This document shows, piece after piece, positions 18,265-26,567 of a stretch of 64,000 nucleotides of DNA. Each line of letters starts with the position of its first letter. Within the stretch, counting starts at the first letter, position 1. The DNA comes from Roseomonas sp. (lineage in GTDB: Bacteria > Pseudomonadota > Alphaproteobacteria > Acetobacterales > Acetobacteraceae), in assembly GCA_020249285.1 (NCBI GenBank), contig JADCFX010000061.1:28707-92706 (forward strand), given 5' to 3'. The notes beneath the pieces are model-generated. The model searched no databases and was not told where the DNA came from. It saw nothing but the letters and a program-made list of their open reading frames with translations. The translations under genes were made by a program, and so were the position numbers.

Positions 18265-19233
18265 ATGGCGGAAGAAGACTGGGACATCCCCGAGCATTTG
18301 CAGCCCGACCCATCGGAGCATGGCTTCGACCTGGATCAGGCCTATCGCGCCGTGGTCGGCTTGCGGAGCCAGGTGCCGCCGGATGCCTTCACCGCGCGGG
18401 TACTGGGCACGGAACGCGAAGGCAGCGGCGTGCTGATTGGCGATGGCCTGGTGCTGACCGTGGGCTATCTGGTGAGCGAAGCCGAGAGCATCTGGATCAC
18501 CACCGCCGAAGGCCGCGCCGTGCCTGGCCATGCGCTGGCGGTGGATCAGGAAACTGGCTTCGCCCTGGTGCAGGCTTTGGGTAAGATTCCTTTGAAACCT
18601 GCGGCTCTGGGCGATAGCGAAAGCCTGAAGGTTGGTGCCGCGACTGTCATGGCGGCAGCGGGCGGGCGCGCCCATGCGGTGGCGGGCAAGCTGGTCGCGC
18701 GCCAGCCCTTCGCCGGCTATTGGGAATATCTGATGGAAGAAGCGCTTTTTGTCGCACCTGCCCATCCTTCCTGGGGTGGCGCCGGGCTTTTTGGCCCCGA
18801 TGGCAAGCTGGTGGGCATTGGTTCTCTGATCCTGCAGCAGGGGGAGGAGGGCCGCCGGCTTGATTTGAATATGGTCATACCGGTGCATCAATTGACCTCC
18901 ATTCTGGATGATCTGGTCAATCAAGGCCGCCGTTCTGGCCCGCCGCGCCCCTGGCTTGGGCTTTACGCGACTGAGGATGAGGAGGGGATTTCGGTTGCCT
19001 CCCTTGCCCCCGATGGCCCTGCCGAGGCGGCGGGGATGCGCAATGGCGATCGTATCCTTTCAGTGGACGGCGCTGAGGTGAGCGAATTGGCCGATTTTTG
19101 GCGTGCCATTTGGGCCATGGGGCCTGCGGGCACGAATATCAGGCTACAGGTCAGCCGGGGGAAGGCGCGGCGTGATGTGACGATCAATTCGGCTGATCGG
19201 GTGCAATTCCTGAAGCGGCCGCGCCTGCATTGA
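18265..19233 (+). CDS. HtrA/S1C-like protein with PDZ domain, catalytic triad absent
   Basis: A 322-residue protein with a trypsin-like domain (about 45-215) and a C-terminal PDZ domain (about 228-308: GISVASLAPDGPAEAAGMRN, GDRILSVDG). Aligned to active DegP-type proteases, all three catalytic positions are changed: His of TNxHVV is Tyr (VLTVGYLV, Y68), Asp of DxxxDLA is Gly (DQETGFALV, G98), and Ser of GNSGG is Trp (HPSWGGAG, W170). No signal peptide is evident, so a cytoplasmic binding or scaffold role is more likely than proteolysis. ATG at 18265 is preferred to the upstream TTG. Its stop is 11 bases before the cupin gene, with the cupin ribosome-binding site between. Confidence 0.85.
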   Translation: MAEEDWDIPEHLQPDPSEHGFDLDQAYRAVVGLRSQVPPDAFTARVLGTEREGSGVLIGDGLVLTVGYLVSEAESIWITTAEGRAVPGHALAVDQETGFALVQALGKIPLKPAALGDSESLKVGAATVMAAAGGRAHAVAGKLVARQPFAGYWEYLMEEALFVAPAHPSWGGAGLFGPDGKLVGIGSLILQQGEEGRRLDLNMVIPVHQLTSILDDLVNQGRRSGPPRPWLGLYATEDEEGISVASLAPDGPAEAAGMRNGDRILSVDGAEVSELADFWRAIWAMGPAGTNIRLQVSRGKARRDVTINSADRVQFLKRPRLH

Positions 19234-19244
19234 AAGAGGAACCC

Positions 19245-19808
19245 ATGTCCCAAGCCGGCGGTTTCATTCTTGTTCCGCCGGGGGGCGGGGCGCAGCATTG
19301 GCAGCCGCAACCGGCCAATGGTTGGATTGAGGTGCTCACTTCGCCGCGCATCGCGGGCATGCCGGCGGGGTTTTCGGCGGGGCTTCAGGAATTGCCGCCA
19401 CTCGGCAAAATCCGCGAACACGCCCACCCGGCCCAGACCGAGATTTTCTGGGTGGTAGCTGGGGAGGCGCTGGGGCGGCTGGATGGCGTGGTGCGGCGCA
19501 TCCCGACCGGCAGCTTCATGGTGGCGCCACCCCATATCCGGCATGGCTTCATCAATGATGGCGCGCATCCCTTCCGCTTCCTTTGGCTGCTGATTCCGGC
19601 GGGGCTTGAGGATTTTTTCATCGGCATTGGCCGGCCCAAAATATCTGGTGCACCGGACCCTACGCCTTATCCACGGCCTGCGGATGCGGGGAATATCGAA
19701 CTCTCCACGGTTTTTGAGACTTTGGACCCACCCCCGTCGCCGCCCTGGGATACCAGCCCGATCACTGATCCCGGCGTTTTGGAGGCCCTGCGGCGCGAGG
19801 CCCTGTAA
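19245..19808 (+). CDS. cupin-domain protein
   Basis: A 187-residue single-domain beta-barrel protein. The metal-binding cupin motif 1 reads EHAHPAQTEIFWVVAGE, and motif 2 includes GSFMVAPPHIRHGFIN, so a bound divalent metal is likely. The ATG at 19245 has AAAGAGGA immediately upstream and was chosen over the TTG at 19230. It lies just downstream of the HtrA-like gene and is probably co-transcribed. Enzymatic versus sensory function cannot be decided. Confidence 0.8.
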   Translation: MSQAGGFILVPPGGGAQHWQPQPANGWIEVLTSPRIAGMPAGFSAGLQELPPLGKIREHAHPAQTEIFWVVAGEALGRLDGVVRRIPTGSFMVAPPHIRHGFINDGAHPFRFLWLLIPAGLEDFFIGIGRPKISGAPDPTPYPRPADAGNIELSTVFETLDPPPSPPWDTSPITDPGVLEALRREAL

Positions 19809-19858
19809 ATATCCGCTTGCGGCGCGTCGCGGTTGCGTGAAGGATCATGCCCGGAACA

Positions 19859-19878
19859 GGGCGGCGCGGAAGCCGCCC
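19859..19878 (+). promoter_or_regulatory. leader hairpin before the ABC importer
   Basis: GGGCGGC (19859-19865) and GCCGCCC (19872-19878) form a strong stem with a 6-base loop, 24 bases before the substrate-binding-protein ATG. No T-run follows. It may stabilise or modulate the transcript. Confidence 0.45.
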
Positions 19879-19902
19879 GGATAATGGGAGAGGGTTCGGA
19901 AC

Positions 19903-21240
19903 ATGGCCATTCAGATCACACGTCGTCAGGCGTTGGGCGCGAGCGCTGCCTTGCTCGGCACGCCCGCCTTTGTGCGGCAAGCCAATGCGCAAAGCAGCTT
20001 TGACTGGAAGCGCTTCGCCGGCGAACGCATTGAAGTCACGCTGCAAACATCGCCGCGCGGCTTGCTTCTGCAACGTAACAATAAGGAATTCGAAGACCTG
20101 ACGGGCATTCGCTGCGGCATTGAAGTGGTGCCGGAACAGCAGCATCGCCAGAAGATCATCGTTGAATATGCCTCTGGCCGGCCTTCCTTTGATGTGGCGG
20201 AACTCAGCCTGCATGTGAATAAGCGGCAAGTGGGCAAGGCGCGCTGGAATACGGATATTCGCGCGCTGATGGCGGATGCTTCCATCACCGCGCCTGATTT
20301 CGACTTCGCCGATTTCGGCGCCGGCATGGTGGAATATGCGACCCAGGCCGATGGGCGGATGGATTCGCTGCCGGCCTTCGCGGATTACTTCATTCTATAC
20401 TACAACAAGGAATTGCTGGCGGCGAAGAATATCGCCGTGCCCACCACCTGGGATGGCATGTTCGAAGCGGCGCGCGCGCTGACTGAACCTTCGCGCCAGA
20501 TTTATGGCCATGTCGGGCGCGGTTTGAAGAACGCCAATGTTGTCTTGTGGTCCAGCTACCTGCTGGGCACCGCGCAGCGCGACATGATCAATGCGAACCG
20601 GCAATTGATCACGGATACGGATGACGCGATCTGGGCCGGTGAGATGTACAAGAAGTTCCTGCGCGATGTCTCCCCGCCCGGGTCCATCGGCTTCAATTGG
20701 AATGAATGCCAAACCACCTTCATGCAGGGCCGCGCGGCCATGTGGGTTGATGGCATCGGCTTTGCGGCACCCTTGGAAGATCGGCAGCGGTCGCGCGTGG
20801 CGGGCAAGGTTGGCTATGCGCTGGTGCCGAAGGGGCGCGGCCCCAATCATCATTGCTGCCTGTTCGGCGCGGGCTATGGCATTCCCGAAGCATCGCGGAG
20901 GAAGGGCGCTGCCTGGCTTTATCTGCAATGGGCGCTTGGCAAGGAAAACCAGCTTCGCTTCCTGACCAGCGGTGCCGGCGTGCCGGCGCGCAGCAGCCCC
21001 TTCAGCAATGAACAGGCGATTGCCGCCAGCACCTTCCCGCGCGAATTCTTCAATACGCTCAATGAAAGTGCGAAAATCGCGCGCGCCGGCCTGCCGGAAA
21101 TTGTGCCGGTGACGCAATTCCGCGACGTGATCGGCACGGCGCTTACCAACACCATCAGCGGCGCGGATGTGGCGACGGAATTGCGTCGTGCCACCGCTGA
21201 ATTCCGCCCGGTGCTGGAACAAAGCGAACGGGAAAGCTGA
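19903..21240 (+). CDS. ABC importer, extracellular solute-binding protein (CUT1 type)
   Basis: A 445-residue periplasmic receptor with an N-terminal Tat-like signal (ITRRQALGASAALLGTPAFV...ANA). The body matches family-1 solute-binding proteins: DLTGIRCGIEVVPEQQH, SFDVAEL, FADYFILYYNKELLAAKN, FMQGRAAMWVDG. This class captures sugars or sugar-like compounds such as glycosides and polyols. GGGAGAGG precedes the ATG. It heads an operon with two permeases, but no nucleotide-binding subunit is encoded nearby, so the importer must borrow one or have it elsewhere. The ligand is unknown. Confidence 0.88.
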   Translation: MAIQITRRQALGASAALLGTPAFVRQANAQSSFDWKRFAGERIEVTLQTSPRGLLLQRNNKEFEDLTGIRCGIEVVPEQQHRQKIIVEYASGRPSFDVAELSLHVNKRQVGKARWNTDIRALMADASITAPDFDFADFGAGMVEYATQADGRMDSLPAFADYFILYYNKELLAAKNIAVPTTWDGMFEAARALTEPSRQIYGHVGRGLKNANVVLWSSYLLGTAQRDMINANRQLITDTDDAIWAGEMYKKFLRDVSPPGSIGFNWNECQTTFMQGRAAMWVDGIGFAAPLEDRQRSRVAGKVGYALVPKGRGPNHHCCLFGAGYGIPEASRRKGAAWLYLQWALGKENQLRFLTSGAGVPARSSPFSNEQAIAASTFPREFFNTLNESAKIARAGLPEIVPVTQFRDVIGTALTNTISGADVATELRRATAEFRPVLEQSERES

Positions 21241-21255
21241 GGCTCTGGCTGACTG

Positions 21256-22167
21256 ATGGCTGAGGCTGATACCATTACCGCGCGTTCGGGGACGGGCGCG
21301 CGGGTTCGCAATTACGCGCGGCATTATGGCTGGTTCATTGTGCCGGCGGCGGTGGTGGTATTGGCCGTCATCATCTTCCCGTGGATTTTCACCATCTATG
21401 TCTCCGCCCATGATTGGCATTTGGGCGGGGAACGGCGCTGGGTGGGGTTCGATAACTACACCAAGCTTTTTTCGGATTCTCGCTTCGGCTGGGCCATGCT
21501 GCGCACGCTATTCTATACGGTGCTGGCGGTGGTCTTCCCCATGATATTGGGGCTGGCGGCAGCACTCGCCTTCAATCGCAAATTTCCGCTGCGCGGTCTG
21601 GCGCGCACCATTTTCATTCTGCCCATGATGGCAACACCCGTTGCGGTCGCTTTGGTCTGGACCATGACCTTCCACCCGCAGCTTGGCGTGCTGAATTGGC
21701 TTCTGGCGCAAGTCGGTCTGCCGCCCAGCATGTGGATCTACAGCACCAATACGGTGATCCCGACGCTGGTGATGATTGAGGTCTGGCATTGGACGCCCTT
21801 GGTGATGCTGCTGATCCTGGGCGGCCTCGCTTCCCTGCCGATTGACCCTTATGAGGCCGCGAAGATTGATGGCGCCAATGGCTGGCAGGCGTTTCGCCAC
21901 ATCACGCTGCCCTTGCTGATGCCCTTTATTGTTGTGGCGCTGATCATCCGCTGCATTGATGCGCTAAAGGCGTTTGATACGATCTATGTCATCACCCAGG
22001 GCGGGCCGGGTTCGGCCAGTGAGACGATCAATATCTTCCTCTATCTGCAGGCCTTCGCCTTCTACAATGTGGGCTATGCTTCCGCCGTGGTGGTGGTGTT
22101 CTTCATTATCATCTTGGCGCTGGCCGCGCTGCTGCTATGGACACGCCAACGGGTGAAAATGACATGA
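21256..22167 (+). CDS. ABC sugar-type permease, first subunit (MalF-like)
   Basis: A 303-residue inner-membrane protein with about six membrane segments. The EAA loop that docks the ATPase is present (YEAAKIDGANGWQAFRHITL), as is the MalF-class segment KAFDTIYVITQGGP. It starts 15 bases after the receptor gene and its stop overlaps the next permease by four bases (ATGA). Confidence 0.88.
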   Translation: MAEADTITARSGTGARVRNYARHYGWFIVPAAVVVLAVIIFPWIFTIYVSAHDWHLGGERRWVGFDNYTKLFSDSRFGWAMLRTLFYTVLAVVFPMILGLAAALAFNRKFPLRGLARTIFILPMMATPVAVALVWTMTFHPQLGVLNWLLAQVGLPPSMWIYSTNTVIPTLVMIEVWHWTPLVMLLILGGLASLPIDPYEAAKIDGANGWQAFRHITLPLLMPFIVVALIIRCIDALKAFDTIYVITQGGPGSASETINIFLYLQAFAFYNVGYASAVVVVFFIIILALAALLLWTRQRVKMT

Positions 22168-23021
22168 GCGTGGAAGCAAAAAGGAGCCCGGCGGCGTATC
22201 GGATGCGCCGGCTGATCGGCAATATCGGCTTTGGTTTTTCAGTGCTGGTGCTGATTTCGCCGGCCATCCTGTTCTTCCTGTGGATGCTCTCACTTTCCTT
22301 CAAGAATGAATTGGACAATACGGATTGGCCGCCGATCTTCATTCCGCAATCGCCGACGCTGGACAATTACCGAGAGGTTTTCGCGCGCAATGATTTCCTG
22401 CGCTTTGCGTGGAATTCCATTGTCGTGTCCTTTGGCGCGACCGGGATTGCGCTGCTGATCGGCGTGCCGGCGGGCTATGGCATTGCCAAAATGCACGCCA
22501 TGCGGGCTGCCGCGCTGATCCTGATTGCGCGCATCACGCCTGGGCTTTCCTATCTGATCCCGCTGTTTCTGCTGTTCCAATGGCTGGGCATGACGGGTTC
22601 GCTGACGCCCATTGTGATCACCCATTTGGTGATCACGGTGCCGATTGTGGTTTGGGTGATGATTTCCTTCTTTGAAGGCCTGCCGCCGGAATTGGAGGAA
22701 GCGGCCTTGGTGGATGGTGCCACGATTTGGCAGGCGTTTCGCTATGTGGCGATGCCGCTCGCGCGGCCTGGGATTACGGTAGCCACCATCCTGTCCTTCA
22801 TTTTTTCCTGGAACAATTTTATCTTTGCCATGGTGCTGGCAGGGCGGGAGACGCGCACATTGCCGGTTGCGGTGAATAATATGCTGACTTTTGAACAAAT
22901 CGCCTGGGGGCCGCTTTCCGCCGCCGCACTTTTGGTGACAGCGCCGGTCTTGATCCTGACGCTGGTGGCGCAGAAGCAGATTGTGGCGGGGTTGACGGCG
23001 GGGGGTGTGAAGGGAGCCTAA
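22164..23021 (+). CDS. ABC sugar-type permease, second subunit (MalG-like)
   Basis: A 285-residue membrane permease with about six segments. The EAA loop reads EEAALVDGATIWQAFRYVAM, and FIFSWNNFIFAMVLAG is typical of MalG-class subunits. The ATG at 22164 forms an ATGA overlap with the preceding permease, which favours it over the in-frame ATG at 22137. It pairs with the upstream permease to form the channel. No ATPase gene follows; the next gene is convergent. Confidence 0.88.
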   Translation: MSVEAKRSPAAYRMRRLIGNIGFGFSVLVLISPAILFFLWMLSLSFKNELDNTDWPPIFIPQSPTLDNYREVFARNDFLRFAWNSIVVSFGATGIALLIGVPAGYGIAKMHAMRAAALILIARITPGLSYLIPLFLLFQWLGMTGSLTPIVITHLVITVPIVVWVMISFFEGLPPELEEAALVDGATIWQAFRYVAMPLARPGITVATILSFIFSWNNFIFAMVLAGRETRTLPVAVNNMLTFEQIAWGPLSAAALLVTAPVLILTLVAQKQIVAGLTAGGVKGA

Positions 23022-23029
23022 CCCTTTCC

Positions 23030-23575
23030 CTACTCTGCCGCCGCCTTATGCGCCGCCTCATCAATGCCCAGCGCACCCGTAAAACGGTTGAAGAAGCCGC
23101 AAAGCGTGATGCGGAGCGTGAGTTCCACAATCTGCGCCTCGGAAAAATGCTCCCGCAGCCCGCGAAACAGGCGTTCGGGCACGCGGTGGCTGTTTTCCCA
23201 GGCGGCCACGGCATATTCCGCCACCAGCCGGTCAATCGGCGTCAGCGAAGGGTGATCAATCCGCCCTGGCAGGCCTTCCAAAGCCTCGGTCGGGATGCCT
23301 TCCACCGCCAGAAACGGCCCGTGATGATCCACGCAATAATCGCAGGCATTGAGCTTGGAGACGACCACGATGGCGAGTTCCAGATAACGCCGCGGCAGCG
23401 TCCCCGCCGCGCGCAATTCCATCAGCATCGGCATCAAATGGCGTAGCGCCGCCGACACATGGGCAAAGACCGCCAATTGCTCCTCAAACGGGCCGTAGCC
23501 GGTGACATAGCGATGCCAGATATCGCGGAGTTCTGGCGTCAATTCCTCGGGCGAGACGTCACGCACACGGGCCAT
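23030..23575 (-). CDS. carboxymuconolactone decarboxylase / AhpD-like protein
   Basis: A 181-residue all-helical protein with the AhpD-type redox motif CDYCVDHHG (CxxCxxxH), which in relatives gives peroxidase or disulfide reductase activity. The start was set at the ATG at 23575 (MARVRDVSPEEL); a longer frame upstream would run through the divergent promoter region. It is convergent with the ABC operon and divergent from the M20 gene. A detoxification or decarboxylation role is inferred from family only. Confidence 0.82.
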   Translation of the reverse strand: MARVRDVSPEELTPELRDIWHRYVTGYGPFEEQLAVFAHVSAALRHLMPMLMELRAAGTLPRRYLELAIVVVSKLNACDYCVDHHGPFLAVEGIPTEALEGLPGRIDHPSLTPIDRLVAEYAVAAWENSHRVPERLFRGLREHFSEAQIVELTLRITLCGFFNRFTGALGIDEAAHKAAAE

Positions 23576-23691
23576 GGCGGTTTCCTTTGCAACGGGCATA
23601 AATCTTGCGCTGCCTGCACTGACCCGTCCACCCCTGGACTTGCCTGGGGCACCGCGCGAAACTGCAAGCGACCAATCAGGGGGCCAAGGCA

Positions 23692-25110
23692 ATGCGCAAT
23701 ACCGAAGAAATCTGGCGGCTGGTGGATGCCAAGGCGCCTGAGGCGATTGAACTCAGCGACCGCGTCTGGGGCATGCCGGAGCTTTGCTACGCCGAACACC
23801 GTTCCTGCGCCGAACATACCGCCATGCTGGAAGCCCATGGTTTTCGCGTGACCACAAATGTGGCGGGCATCCCGACGGCAGTTATGGGCGAAGCGGGGGC
23901 AGAAGGCCCCGTTATCGCGATCCTTGGCGAATATGATGCGCTGCCGGGGTTGTCGCAGGAAGCCGGCATCGCCGAACCGCGCCCCTTGCCTGGCGATGGC
24001 AGCGGGCATGGCTGCGGGCATAATCTGCTCGGCGCCGCTTCGCTTTTGGCCGCGAGTGCGGTCAAGGATTGGCTCGCGCAAAACGGCATCAAGGGCCGCG
24101 TGCGCTATTATGGCTGCCCGGCGGAAGAAGGTGGTGCGGCCAAGGGTTTTATGGTGCGCGCGGGCTGCTTTGATGATGTGGATATGGCGATTTGCTGGCA
24201 CCCGGCGGCGTTCTCCGCAGTGAATGAACCGGTGTCGCTGGCCAATACCCGCATTGATTTTGCCTTCACGGGCCGGTCTTCCCACGCCGCCGCCGCGCCG
24301 CATCTGGGCCGTAGCGCCTTGGATGCGGTGGAGCTCATGAATGTCGGCGTGAATTACATGCGCGAACACATGCCATCCGATGCGCGCATTCATTACGCCT
24401 ATCTGGATGCCGGCGGCATTGCGCCCAATGTGGTGCAGGGCACGGCCAAGGTGCGTTATCTGATCCGCGCGCGGGATTTGGTGGAACTGAACGGCCTGGT
24501 CACGCGCGTGCGCAAGATTGCCGATGGCGCGGCGCTGATGACGGAAACCAGTGTCTCCACCAAGGTGGTCAGCGCGGTTTCCAACCTCATGGGCAATACG
24601 CCTTTGGAAAAGGCGATGTTCGATAATTTCCAGCGCCTTGGCCCGCCGCAATTCGATGAGGAGGACCGCCGCTATGCGCGCGAAATCCAGGCGACGCTGA
24701 AGCCCGAGGATATTGTCTCTGCCTTTCGCCGCCACGGCCTGGCAGCCGAGATGGAATTGCCGCTTTGTGACAAGATTGTGCCGCTGGAAAACAAGGGCTT
24801 CGGTGGCGTTGGGTCCACGGATGTCGGCGATGTTTCCTGGGCGGTGCCAACCGTGCAGGCGCGGGGTGCCACTTGCGCCATCGGCACGCCTGGCCATTCC
24901 TGGCAGCTGACGGCACAAGGCAAATCCGGCATTGCCCATAAGGGCCTGGTGCATGTGGCGAAGATCATGGCCGGTACGGCGGTGGATGCCATTGCCAATC
25001 CGGAAATCCTCGCCGCCGCCAAGGCGGATCATGCAAAGCGTATGGCCGTGACACCCTATGTCTGCCCTTTGCCGCCGGATGTGGAACCGCCGATCCAGAT
25101 GTCGGCCTGA
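23692..25110 (+). CDS. M20 family amidohydrolase, AbgB-like
   Basis: A 472-residue di-metal hydrolase. Metal-binding segments are visible: GSGHGCGHNLLG, then PAEEGGAAKGF with the catalytic Glu pair, and CWHPAAF. The insertion (dimerisation) domain follows (about 185-310). The overall order, including VQARGATCAIGTPGHSW near the C-terminus, is that of AbgB, the p-aminobenzoyl-glutamate hydrolase subunit; an AbgA partner is not present here. The related role is cleavage of an aromatic or amino acid amide. Its TGA is fused to the start of a palindromic repeat. Confidence 0.85.
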   Translation: MRNTEEIWRLVDAKAPEAIELSDRVWGMPELCYAEHRSCAEHTAMLEAHGFRVTTNVAGIPTAVMGEAGAEGPVIAILGEYDALPGLSQEAGIAEPRPLPGDGSGHGCGHNLLGAASLLAASAVKDWLAQNGIKGRVRYYGCPAEEGGAAKGFMVRAGCFDDVDMAICWHPAAFSAVNEPVSLANTRIDFAFTGRSSHAAAAPHLGRSALDAVELMNVGVNYMREHMPSDARIHYAYLDAGGIAPNVVQGTAKVRYLIRARDLVELNGLVTRVRKIADGAALMTETSVSTKVVSAVSNLMGNTPLEKAMFDNFQRLGPPQFDEEDRRYAREIQATLKPEDIVSAFRRHGLAAEMELPLCDKIVPLENKGFGGVGSTDVGDVSWAVPTVQARGATCAIGTPGHSWQLTAQGKSGIAHKGLVHVAKIMAGTAVDAIANPEILAAAKADHAKRMAVTPYVCPLPPDVEPPIQMSA

Positions 25111-25154
25111 GCATTTTCAAGCCAAGTGGAATCACTTGGCGACTCGGAAAATGC
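25111..25154 (+). repeat. 44-bp palindromic repeat, copy 2 (best preserved)
   Basis: Outer arms GCATTTTC (25111-25118) and GAAAATGC (25147-25154); inner stem CCAAGTG-GAAT-CACTTGG. Compared with copy 1, the inner stem changes G:C to A:T on both sides at one pair, a compensatory change. It begins directly after the TGA of the M20 gene. Confidence 0.85.
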
Positions 25155-25168
25155 GATTATCTGCCTGA

Positions 25169-25192
25169 GCGTTTTCAAGCCAAGCGGATTCC
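25169..25192 (+). repeat. partial copy of the 44-bp repeat
   Basis: GCGTTTTCAAGCCAAGCGGA and the next four bases match the left half of the element; the right half is missing. It lies 14 bases after copy 2 and is again preceded by TGA. Confidence 0.7.
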
Positions 25193-25431
25193 ATGACGCT
25201 TTCCCCCTGGACAACGCTAGGCAGGGGGGGATGCGCCACTCAACCGCGCACCCGCGCCGCCTTATCTCCCGGCATGCCGGGGCAACATGTAGCCGGCACT
25301 TTGGAGGCCGGCCTGGCGGGCTCACGACGGGTTCGCCGCCTCCGGCCACACCCTGCAGGGGACGACAGCTTGACGTCCATCCGCGCGCAAGGGATGGACA
25401 AAGGGCCTTTCGGAGCAATAACCTAACTCCC
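25193..25431. other. non-coding stretch before lysE-like gene
   Basis: No supported gene. TTGACG at 25372-25377 could be a -35 box, but no good -10 follows at the right distance. A frame open through this stretch into the exporter gene starts inside the repeat and is judged an artefact. Confidence 0.4.
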
Positions 25432-26037
25432 ATGACAATTGAATCTTGGATCGCTTTCCTCCTGGCCACAGCGGTGATGCTCGCCATTCCGGGGCCGACC
25501 ATCCTGCTGGTGATCGGCCAGTCCCTTGGCGTAGGGCGTCGCAACGCCCTTCCGCTGGTCGCGGGCGTCGCGCTTGGTGACCTGACCGCCATCACGCTGT
25601 CCTTGGCCGGGCTGGGCGCTTTGTTGGCTACTTCGTCGGTGGCCTTCACGGCGCTAAAGTGGGCAGGCGCAGCCTACCTCGTGTATCTGGGCGTGAAGCT
25701 GTGGCGCGCCCCGGTATCTGCCGAGGCCACGCCACCCCTCGAAGCGAGGGCTGCCTTCCGTCAGGCCTACTTGGTGACCGCCCTCAACCCCAAGGGCATT
25801 GCCTTCTTCGTTGCATTCGTTCCGCAATTCATCTCCCCCGATGCGCCCTTTCTGCCTCAGGCTGCAGTGCTCGTGGCGAGCTTCGTCGCCCTCGCGGCGG
25901 CCAACGCCCTCCTCTACGCCATGTTGGCGGGGCAGATGTCCTCGCTGGTGCGGCGACCCTCCGTGCGGCGCGGTTTCAATCGGGCAGGCGGCGGGGTGCT
26001 GGTGGGCGCGGGCCTTGCGCTCGCCTTGAAGCGCTGA
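25432..26037 (+). CDS. LysE/RhtB family amino acid exporter
   Basis: A 201-residue inner-membrane protein with about six hydrophobic segments. Family motifs: AIPGPTILLVIGQSLGVGRR near the N-terminus and ALNPKGIAFFVAFVPQF in the middle. Such proteins export amino acids or homoserine lactones. The ATG at 25432 gives the normal family length. The gene is isolated among repeats and non-coding DNA, which fits an acquired or rearranged segment, but this is inference. Confidence 0.88.
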   Translation: MTIESWIAFLLATAVMLAIPGPTILLVIGQSLGVGRRNALPLVAGVALGDLTAITLSLAGLGALLATSSVAFTALKWAGAAYLVYLGVKLWRAPVSAEATPPLEARAAFRQAYLVTALNPKGIAFFVAFVPQFISPDAPFLPQAAVLVASFVALAAANALLYAMLAGQMSSLVRRPSVRRGFNRAGGGVLVGAGLALALKR

Positions 26038-26073
26038 TCTTCGCGTTGCCCAGACGCCCGGCAATGGGCTGAG

Positions 26074-26259
26074 ATGTCGGTGCGGGCTGGCGACCTGGCA
26101 ACGTCATCACTGGTGTTGTCGACGCGGTTCATGGAGCTCGATGCGGCCGTGTGGTCGAACAACACGGTGCGGGTGATGGCTCGGAACATCTCGGGCGCGA
26201 CGTTAGATCTGGCGGCGGCGGCTCTGTCGGTGGGGGTGACGAAACGGCGGGCGCCTTGA
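26074..26259 (+). CDS. small hypothetical ORF or gene remnant (61 codons)
   Basis: This frame encodes a mildly hydrophobic peptide (RVMARNISGATLDLAAAALS) of no family I recognise. Its stop codon is the TGA that opens a copy of the palindromic repeat, which is also how the M20 gene ends, so it could be the end of a real or decayed gene. The ribosome-binding site is weak. A chance frame is equally plausible. Confidence 0.25.
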   Translation: MSVRAGDLATSSLVLSTRFMELDAAVWSNNTVRVMARNISGATLDLAAAALSVGVTKRRAP

Positions 26260-26297
26260 GCGTTCTTGGTGGAATTACTTTGCGACTCGGAAAATGC
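26260..26297 (+). repeat. degenerate copy of the 44-bp repeat
   Basis: Starts GCGTT after TGA and ends with the conserved GCGACTCGGAAAATGC (26282-26297). About six bases of the left arm are deleted and the inner stem is eroded. Confidence 0.7.
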
Positions 26298-26567
26298 GAT
26301 GAGGCAAAGTCGCCTGGGGGACAGTGACCGCCCCCCGCCTTGCTTTCGCCCCGATTGGCGCCCATATGCATCCTGTTAGGGCGTGATTCCGCGCGCCTCG
26401 CGCCCTGCCGGCTGCGTGATCGGTCCCCGCCGCTTCCTTGGAAGCGCGGTGCGGGCCCGGGTCGGCCAGATCGCTTTTCCCACTAGGACGGTCCCAATCC
26501 CGCGGGGCTTTCTGCCCCAAGCCGCGCTTGGCCCGGAAGGCTGTGCGCGGCTGATTTAGGATTCATC
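26298..26567 (+). promoter_or_regulatory. long structured leader of the DEAD-box helicase gene
   Basis: No gene is evident in these 270 bases. Two strong hairpins are visible: CGCTTC-CTTG-GAAGCG (26431-26446) and GCCGCGC...GCGCGGC (26521-26527 with 26545-26551). The second ends a few bases before the ribosome-binding TAGGA (26557-26561) and the GTG start. Long structured 5' leaders are common on DEAD-box helicase mRNAs, where they serve cold or autoregulation; that role here is inferred. Confidence 0.45.

Noticed and set aside
23539..25032. 497-codon minus-strand frame opposite the M20 amidohydrolase
   Set aside because: The plus-strand product has clear metal-binding motifs; the minus translation has none.
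25126..25431. N-terminal extension of the LysE-type exporter through the repeat region
   Set aside because: The added residues come from the palindromic element and non-coding DNA; the ATG at 25432 gives the normal family start and length.
25193..25431. Insertion sequence or transposase remnant near the LysE gene
   Set aside because: No transposase-like translation, terminal inverted repeats or target duplication could be seen.
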